Below are positions 60,184 to 64,000 of a DNA stretch of 64,000 nt, one piece after another (position 1 is the stretch's first letter; every line of letters begins with the position of its first letter). The stretch is from positions 1 through 64,000 of the forward strand of contig JBEKYC010000078.1 in NCBI GenBank assembly GCA_049511415.1, written 5' to 3'. The notes under the pieces were generated by a model that was given only the letters and a program-made list of their open reading frames with translations, did no database searches and had not been told where the DNA came from. The stretch is from Bog-159 sp049511415 (GTDB lineage Bacteria; Acidobacteriota; Terriglobia; Bryobacterales; Bryobacteraceae). A program made the position numbers and the translations under genes.

Positions 60184-60390
60184 ATGAGCGCGGTAAATGA
60201 CGCCCGGCTGGATCGCTCGAAGTATGAAGTCGGCTCGCTGGACGACGAGTGCCCCGACAAGGCCTACTGGCAGGCCAAATCGCCCCAGGAGCGCATGGCA
60301 GCGTTAGAGCTGCTCCGCCAGATCATCTATGGCTACGATCCAGCTACCACCCGACTTCAAAGAGTTTTTGAAGTTGTTGAACTCGAGTAG
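60184..60390 (+). CDS. Small partner protein of a nucleotidyltransferase (antitoxin-like)
   Basis: The 68-residue product (DARLDRSKYEVGSLDDEC, then KAYWQAKSPQERMAALELLRQIIYGYDPATTRLQ) belongs to a small family I recall as encoded ahead of nucleotidyltransferases. It overlaps the start of the following enzyme by 62 bases. The frame is open from start to stop. As with 33180-33398, an antitoxin or accessory function is only inferred. It is the first gene of a two-gene unit. Confidence 0.7.
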   Translation: MSAVNDARLDRSKYEVGSLDDECPDKAYWQAKSPQERMAALELLRQIIYGYDPATTRLQRVFEVVELE

Positions 60391-60737
60391 GGTCGAATAC
60401 CTCGTCATCGGGGGATACGCCGTCAACTTTTATGGGTTTTTCGCGCGCGACCGGGGACCTGGATATTTGGGTTGCAATCGACGCGCCTAACGCAGTTTCC
60501 CCAGGCGGACGCCGGCGAGTTCCAGCAGCCGCGAAGGATCGTGCGGATGGGCGTTCCACCAGTGCGTCTGGAGATCCTGACGTCGATTTCCGGCGTGGAG
60601 TTCGCGGATTGTTACGAGCGCCGCGTGGAGACCGAACTGGCATCGCGGTGAATTTCATTCGCCTCGAAGATCTGAAGCGCAACAAAAAAGCCAGTGGCCG
60701 GCTCAAGGACCAACTGGATCTGGAACAGCTACCGTAG
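60329..60737 (+). pseudogene. Multiply frameshifted nucleotidyltransferase
   Basis: ATG 60329 begins ATIQLPPDFKEFLKLLNSSRVEYLVIGGYAVNFYGF, the start of an MNT-like nucleotidyltransferase with the GGYAV loop. The sense then jumps to another frame (GFSRATGDLDIWVAIDAPNA, with the catalytic DLDIW acids), to a third (VRMGVPPVRLEILTSISGVEF), and back (GIAVNFIRLEDLKRNKKA) before the stop at 60737. At least three indels are needed. It cannot make an intact enzyme. Confidence 0.8.
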
Positions 60738-60762
60738 GGCGGCGTGTTCGGGTGACTACCGG

Positions 60763-61422
60763 TCAGAACGTGAATCCCACCAGGAATTCGGCCTGGTTTA
60801 AATTCGAGTTCAGAAATGTCGCGTTTATCTGCGCGGAGGCCCATCTGGTAAAACGGATTTCAGGGGAGATGTGCAGAAACAGGGCATGAATATCGACACC
60901 GCCCCCCAAAACGATACCCATCGTGCCGCTTTGCTTCAATTCGGCCGGATTCGAAGTTGTGGTTGTGGTCGTAGTGGCGGGCACGGTGAGGTAGCTTATC
61001 GAAGTAACGGTCTGGCGCAAGCCCGTCAATGTGTCCCATGCTACACCGCCATCCAGGAACGGCCGCACCAGCGGGAAACGGAAGCGGTATTTCAGCAGTA
61101 GCGGAAATTCCCAATTACTGCCGGTCGTGTCACTGGTGTTGCTCCCCGGAACGATCGGGTTGTAGGCGTGATAGCTCAGATGCCGGTACAGGGCATCGAC
61201 CTCCACGCTGAAGCCTCGCGGCAGCCGCAACTCGGCGGTGGCCCCGATAATGTATCGCTGCGTCGGCGACTTGTAAGTAAAGAAGTCGCCGTCGATGCCG
61301 CCTTGCGTAGCGTTCAGGAAATCCGTCAGCGGCACGCCGGCCTTGATGCCCGCCGAAAATGGCTGCGCCAATACCGGAACCGCACTCAAGAGAAACGCTA
61401 TAGCTGTGCGGTTCCTCTGCAC
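60763..61422 (-). CDS. Outer-membrane beta-barrel protein (OmpA/opacity-like)
   Basis: A GTG at 61422 gives 219 residues with a signal peptide (RTAIAFLLSAVPVLAQ) and an eight-strand porin-like pattern (FSAGIKAGVPLTDFL, RYIIGATAELRLPRGFSVEVDALYRHL, EFPLLLKYRFRF, RPFLDGGVAWD, LHISPEIRFTRWASAQIN, AEFLVGFTF). The last residue is Phe, as expected for barrel proteins. A -10-like GATAAT lies six bases before the start. It diverges from the MaoC gene. Function unknown. Confidence 0.8.
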   Translation of the reverse strand: MQRNRTAIAFLLSAVPVLAQPFSAGIKAGVPLTDFLNATQGGIDGDFFTYKSPTQRYIIGATAELRLPRGFSVEVDALYRHLSYHAYNPIVPGSNTSDTTGSNWEFPLLLKYRFRFPLVRPFLDGGVAWDTLTGLRQTVTSISYLTVPATTTTTTTSNPAELKQSGTMGIVLGGGVDIHALFLHISPEIRFTRWASAQINATFLNSNLNQAEFLVGFTF

Positions 61423-61428
61423 TCTGTT

Positions 61429-61434
61429 ATTATC
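61429..61434 (-). promoter_or_regulatory. -10 GATAAT box for the beta-barrel gene
   Basis: Read on the minus strand, GATAAT ends six bases before the GTG at 61422. The gene has no Shine-Dalgarno sequence, so a leaderless message is likely. Confidence 0.45.
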
Positions 61435-61461
61435 GCTCTCCAGCCATATGAAGGAGCAGGC

Positions 61462-61902
61462 ATGAGCCATTACTACGAAGATTTTGCCGCCGGCAGCATA
61501 CACGAATCGCGCGGGCGCACGGTGACGGAAGCCGACATTGTGAATTTCGCCGGCATCTCCGGGGATTTCGTGGAACTGCACACCAACGAGGAATTCGCGC
61601 GCCAATCCCCGTTCGGGCGGCGCATCGCGCACGGCGCGCTGGTCTTCAGCATTTCCACCGGCCTGATGACGCAAATGAACCTGATCAACGACACCGTGCT
61701 GGCGTTCTACGGCATCGACAAGCTGCGCTTCACCGGTCCGGTATTCATCGGCGATACGGTGCGGGTGACCAAGCGGGTGGTGGAGTTGAAGGAAAAGGAC
61801 GCGGCGCGGGGCATCATCACTTTCGAAACGCAGGTGCTCAACCAGAACAACGAGCCGGTGATTGTGTACACCGACAAGCTGCTGGTGAAGCGCCGCGCAT
61901 GA
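61462..61902 (+). CDS. MaoC-family enoyl-CoA hydratase
   Basis: The ATG at 61462 follows AAGGAG and gives 146 residues. The hydratase motif is seen as VNFAGISGDFVELHTNEEFA with the catalytic Asp and His, and RIAHGALVFSISTGLM. Substrates of the family are 3-hydroxy- or enoyl-acyl-CoA/ACP. The stop overlaps the CoA-transferase start by four bases (ATGA). Confidence 0.93.
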   Translation: MSHYYEDFAAGSIHESRGRTVTEADIVNFAGISGDFVELHTNEEFARQSPFGRRIAHGALVFSISTGLMTQMNLINDTVLAFYGIDKLRFTGPVFIGDTVRVTKRVVELKEKDAARGIITFETQVLNQNNEPVIVYTDKLLVKRRA

Positions 61903-62960
61903 GGCCGCTCGACGGGCTGGTGGTGCTGGACCTGACGCGCTTGCTGCCCGGCGCGGCCGCCACCATGCAGCTCGCCAACTTTGGCGCCGAGGTCATCAAG
62001 ATCGAAGAGCCGGGGCGCGGCGATTACGCGCGTTCTATGCCGCCGCTGATGGAAGGCGAGGGCGCTGTGTTTCGCATGGTGAATCGCGGCAAGCAGAGCG
62101 TCGCGCTGGATTTGAAGAGCGCAGCGGGGCGCGAGGCCTTTCTGCAATTGGCGGATACGGCGGATGTGGTGGTGGAAAGCTTCCGTCCCGGCACGATGCA
62201 GCGGCTGGGGCTGGGCTACGATACGCTGCGCGCGCGCAACCAGCGGCTGATCTATGTGTCGATCACCGGCTACGGGCAGGATGGGCCGTGGGCGAAGCTT
62301 GCCGGGCACGACATTAATTATCTGGCGCTGGGCGGCGCGCTGGACCTGATCGGCGCGCGCGGCGGACCACCCGTGATTCCGGGACTTCAAATTGCGGATT
62401 TGACCGGCGCTATGCAGGCGGTGACCGGTGTGCTGTTGGCTCTGGCCGCGCGCGGCAAAACGGGCCGGGGCCAGTCCATCGACGTATCCATGCTGGATGC
62501 CGTCACCTGGATGCTGCCGGTGGCGTTGGGGTTGCATGCCGCCACGGGCGAACTGCCCGCGCGCGGCGACACGATTCTGACGGGCCGCTATGCCTGCTAT
62601 CACGTCTACGAGGCGGCGGACGGGCGCTGGCTGGCGATAGGCGCGCTCGAGCCGAAGTTCTGGCAGGCGCTGTGCGGGGCTTTGGGCTGCGCGCAATTCA
62701 TCGCGGATCAGTTTGCGGAAGGGCCGCGCCAGGCGGAAATCATCGTCGAACTGGGGCGCATTTTTCGCACGCGCACGGCGGAAGAGTGGTTCGAACGGTT
62801 ACTTCCGGCGGACTGCTGCGTGACGCCGGTACGCAGCGTGGCGGAAGCCGCGCAACACCTTGGGCTGGGCCGCGGCGAGTCGGTGGTGGCGCCCCAGCTC
62901 AGCGATACGCCCGGCAAACTGGGCGGTCCGCCGCCCCGCCTGGGCGAGCATTCCATTTGA
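61899..62960 (+). CDS. Family III CoA transferase (CaiB/BaiF)
   Basis: The 353-residue product transfers CoA between carboxylic acids. It begins RPLDGLVVLDLTRLLPGAAATMQLANFGAEVIKIEEPGRGD, has LIYVSITGYGQDGPW and the catalytic Asp in SIDVSMLDAVTWML. Length is slightly shorter than the usual 400. Coupled to MaoC, it probably acts in a dicarboxylic or unsaturated acyl-CoA pathway. Confidence 0.93.
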   Translation: MRPLDGLVVLDLTRLLPGAAATMQLANFGAEVIKIEEPGRGDYARSMPPLMEGEGAVFRMVNRGKQSVALDLKSAAGREAFLQLADTADVVVESFRPGTMQRLGLGYDTLRARNQRLIYVSITGYGQDGPWAKLAGHDINYLALGGALDLIGARGGPPVIPGLQIADLTGAMQAVTGVLLALAARGKTGRGQSIDVSMLDAVTWMLPVALGLHAATGELPARGDTILTGRYACYHVYEAADGRWLAIGALEPKFWQALCGALGCAQFIADQFAEGPRQAEIIVELGRIFRTRTAEEWFERLLPADCCVTPVRSVAEAAQHLGLGRGESVVAPQLSDTPGKLGGPPPRLGEHSI

Positions 62961-63005
62961 CTTCCGCCCCGTCTCCTGAAAAAATAGGGTTGCCAACCAA
63001 ATTTT

Positions 63006-63092
63006 GCGGATGTGGCGGAATTGGCAGACGCGCTAGATTCAGGTTCTAGTTCTCGCAAGGGAGTGGAGGTTCAAGTCCTCTCATCCGCACCA
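63006..63092 (+). tRNA. tRNA-Leu(CAG), CCA encoded
   Basis: An acceptor stem GCGGATG/CATCCGC, a D arm, an anticodon loop TTCAGGT with anticodon CAG, a long variable arm typical of class II tRNAs (TTCTCGCAAGGGAGT) and a T arm (GGAGG TTCAAGT CCTC) are all present. The 3' CCA is genomically encoded. CAG reads the leucine codon CUG. Confidence 0.95.
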
Positions 63093-63111
63093 CAAACAAA
63101 ACAAATAATTT

Positions 63112-63136
63112 AAGCCGCTCAGCTAAGTGGCTTTTT
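63112..63136 (+). terminator. Rho-independent terminator of tRNA-Leu
   Basis: AAGCCGCT (63112-63119) pairs with AGTGGCTT (63126-63133) with one G-U pair and a 6-base loop, followed by a run of T (63132-63136). It is 20 bases after the tRNA. Confidence 0.8.
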
Positions 63137-63154
63137 ATTGCTAAGAAATCCAAT

Positions 63155-63186
63155 GGTACACCATTTGGTACACCCTAGAGTGTACC
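63155..63186. repeat. GGTACACC direct and inverted repeats after tRNA-Leu
   Basis: GGTACACC occurs at 63155-63162 and 63167-63174, and the latter pairs with GTGTACC at 63180-63186. No integrase gene is next to it. It could be an integration scar or a regulator site. Confidence 0.45.
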
Positions 63187-63363
63187 AGCCTGCCTCTTCC
63201 GTCGCAAGGCCATGTATGGACAGCCGCCCCAAATCGAACGCACCACGGACACGCCAGATGGCAGGAGCGCACGGTTTATGAAACCTCTGGCGGCTATGCC
63301 CACTATTGGCGTATCGAGCACCTTTCCCGCCAGTCCGTCAATATTTCCAACGGCTCCACAACC
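63187..63363. other. Gap without supported gene
   Basis: Nothing recognisable lies here; a 71-codon open frame on the plus strand (63212-63427) overlaps the next gene and lacks protein-like features. Confidence 0.4.
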
Positions 63364-63621
63364 CTATGCTTGGATGGCGGGTTGGTCTGCCAAGTTGTTA
63401 AGCCAGTCCAAAATTTGGCTTTCGTGATCTCGTGTGAGGGTGCTTTCCACGATCTTTAACGACAATTGGCGAACACCATCCCGGTGAACCGAAACTACCA
63501 CATCAATACTGCCCTGTACGTCGAAAACATCCCATAATGCGTAGGCCAGTTCTGGGTGTTCATCCATCCATCGCTTCACGACAGCTTCAACTTGTTCACA
63601 TCGCTTCGTCGCACATGCCAT
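63364..63621 (-). CDS. Small hypothetical protein
   Basis: The 85-residue product (CEQVEAVVKRWMDEHPELAY, then VVVSVHRDGVRQLSLKIVES) has a helix-strand-helix appearance and acidic/basic mixed composition. It is not recognised. It converges with the tRNA-Leu region and diverges from the partial gene at 63764. Confidence 0.5.
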   Translation of the reverse strand: MACATKRCEQVEAVVKRWMDEHPELAYALWDVFDVQGSIDVVVSVHRDGVRQLSLKIVESTLTRDHESQILDWLNNLADQPAIQA

Positions 63622-63735
63622 GCTCCGATTCTACAATGCAAAATGGCGATCCCCAACAAGCGCAGAATCGCTCGACAGCACCCGGAGACGCCCATCTTAA
63701 TCACGAGCGCACAGAAACAGGGCAGCGAAAGTGGT

Positions 63736-63741
63736 TATAAT
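63736..63741 (+). promoter_or_regulatory. TATAAT -10 box before the last partial gene
   Basis: A perfect TATAAT overlaps an in-frame ATG (63740). If it is the -10 box, transcription starts near 63748 and the ATG at 63764 is the likely start. No -35 was identified. Confidence 0.4.
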
Positions 63742-63763
63742 GCCGAAGGGCGGCGAGAACGCC

Positions 63764-64000
63764 ATGCATGTTCTTCTCTGGCTAGTAACCCTTGTCACCG
63801 TCGCCGTGATGATCGGACGAAGCCTTCCTGCCACGCTCAAAGGGTGCCGCTGGTGGCTGCACCCTGCCCCGTCGCTTATTGTACGGCTTCCCGTGTTCCT
63901 CAGCGCCCTCTTTGTCACGGCTACTGGTATCGCTCTCGTGTACAACGTCAACTCGTGGGCTTGGTTCTCCGTCGAGCCATCCGGCCAAATCTACTTCCGG
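63764..64000 (+). CDS. Small membrane protein, 3'-truncated by window edge
   Basis: The frame is open to the end of the window (MHVLLWLVTLVTVAVMIGRS, then SLIVRLPVFLSALFVTATGIALVYNV). Two membrane spans are seen. The start is taken as ATG 63764, or 63740 in the same frame. It is not identified. Confidence 0.55.
   Translation, partial: MHVLLWLVTLVTVAVMIGRSLPATLKGCRWWLHPAPSLIVRLPVFLSALFVTATGIALVYNVNSWAWFSVEPSGQIYFR

Overview
The window reads as a chromosomal segment of a GC-rich member of the Acidobacteriota, most like the Solibacter/Bryobacter branch. That placement is inferred from gene families that I know mostly from that phylum: an Acidobacteria-type ECF sigma factor beside a PknB-like kinase with a PD40/TolB propeller, an ADOP-type MacB/FtsX permease, a VWFA-related Acidobacterial-domain protein next to an Oar-like TonB receptor with a carboxypeptidase-regulatory domain, GloVer-repeat and SBBP-repeat propeller proteins, and many Tat-exported enzymes. 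No marker was aligned, so the placement is not proven.

Layout. 1-8.1 kb: 3' end of a sigma-54 activator, an SBBP/DUF11 surface protein, a sigma factor plus receptor kinase, then two truncated gene ends fused head to head. 8.1-13.1 kb: ADOP permease, SulP transporter, Tat-exported HisC-like aminotransferase. 13.2-17.1 kb: a region that looks more AT-rich, with a DUF4407 membrane protein, an unknown partner and two small ribbon-helix-helix-like proteins. 17.1-31.7 kb: GH95 fucosidase, membrane protein, VOC protein, AraC regulator divergent from a tandem GNAT enzyme, peroxiredoxin, dihaem cytochrome, a DapF variant, glycosyltransferase, PfkB kinase, a Lys/Ala-rich DNA-binding-like protein, an oxidoreductase/DegT aminotransferase pair, HTH/SEC-C protein, aldo/keto reductase. 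31.7-33.4 kb: a broken lipoprotein gene and a broken nucleotidyltransferase with an intact small partner. 33.5-45.7 kb: an operon of FUSC, hypothetical, VWA and TonB receptor genes, two small secreted proteins, then a sigma/anti-sigma/effector operon. 45.8-54 kb: thiolase/OB-fold/aminotransferase operon, a frameshifted secreted protein, TsaC/Sua5, RF2 with its programmed frameshift, SDR, GloVer protein. 54.2-54.7 kb: decayed vapBC. 54.7-60.1 kb: housekeeping run rplI-rpsR-rpsF-pth-rplY-prs-ispE-apt-acylphosphatase. 60.2-64 kb: another small protein with a broken nucleotidyltransferase, a beta-barrel protein, MaoC and CoA-transferase genes, tRNA-Leu(CAG) and two small end genes.

Themes. Translational coupling through 4-nt ATGA overlaps is very common. 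Several genes have a -10-like box only 4-9 nt before the start codon, as expected for leaderless mRNAs. In three separate toxin-antitoxin-like pairs the small upstream gene is open and the downstream enzyme is broken. No CRISPR array, complete insertion sequence, rRNA or prophage was seen. All functions are assigned by reading motifs; no database search was run.
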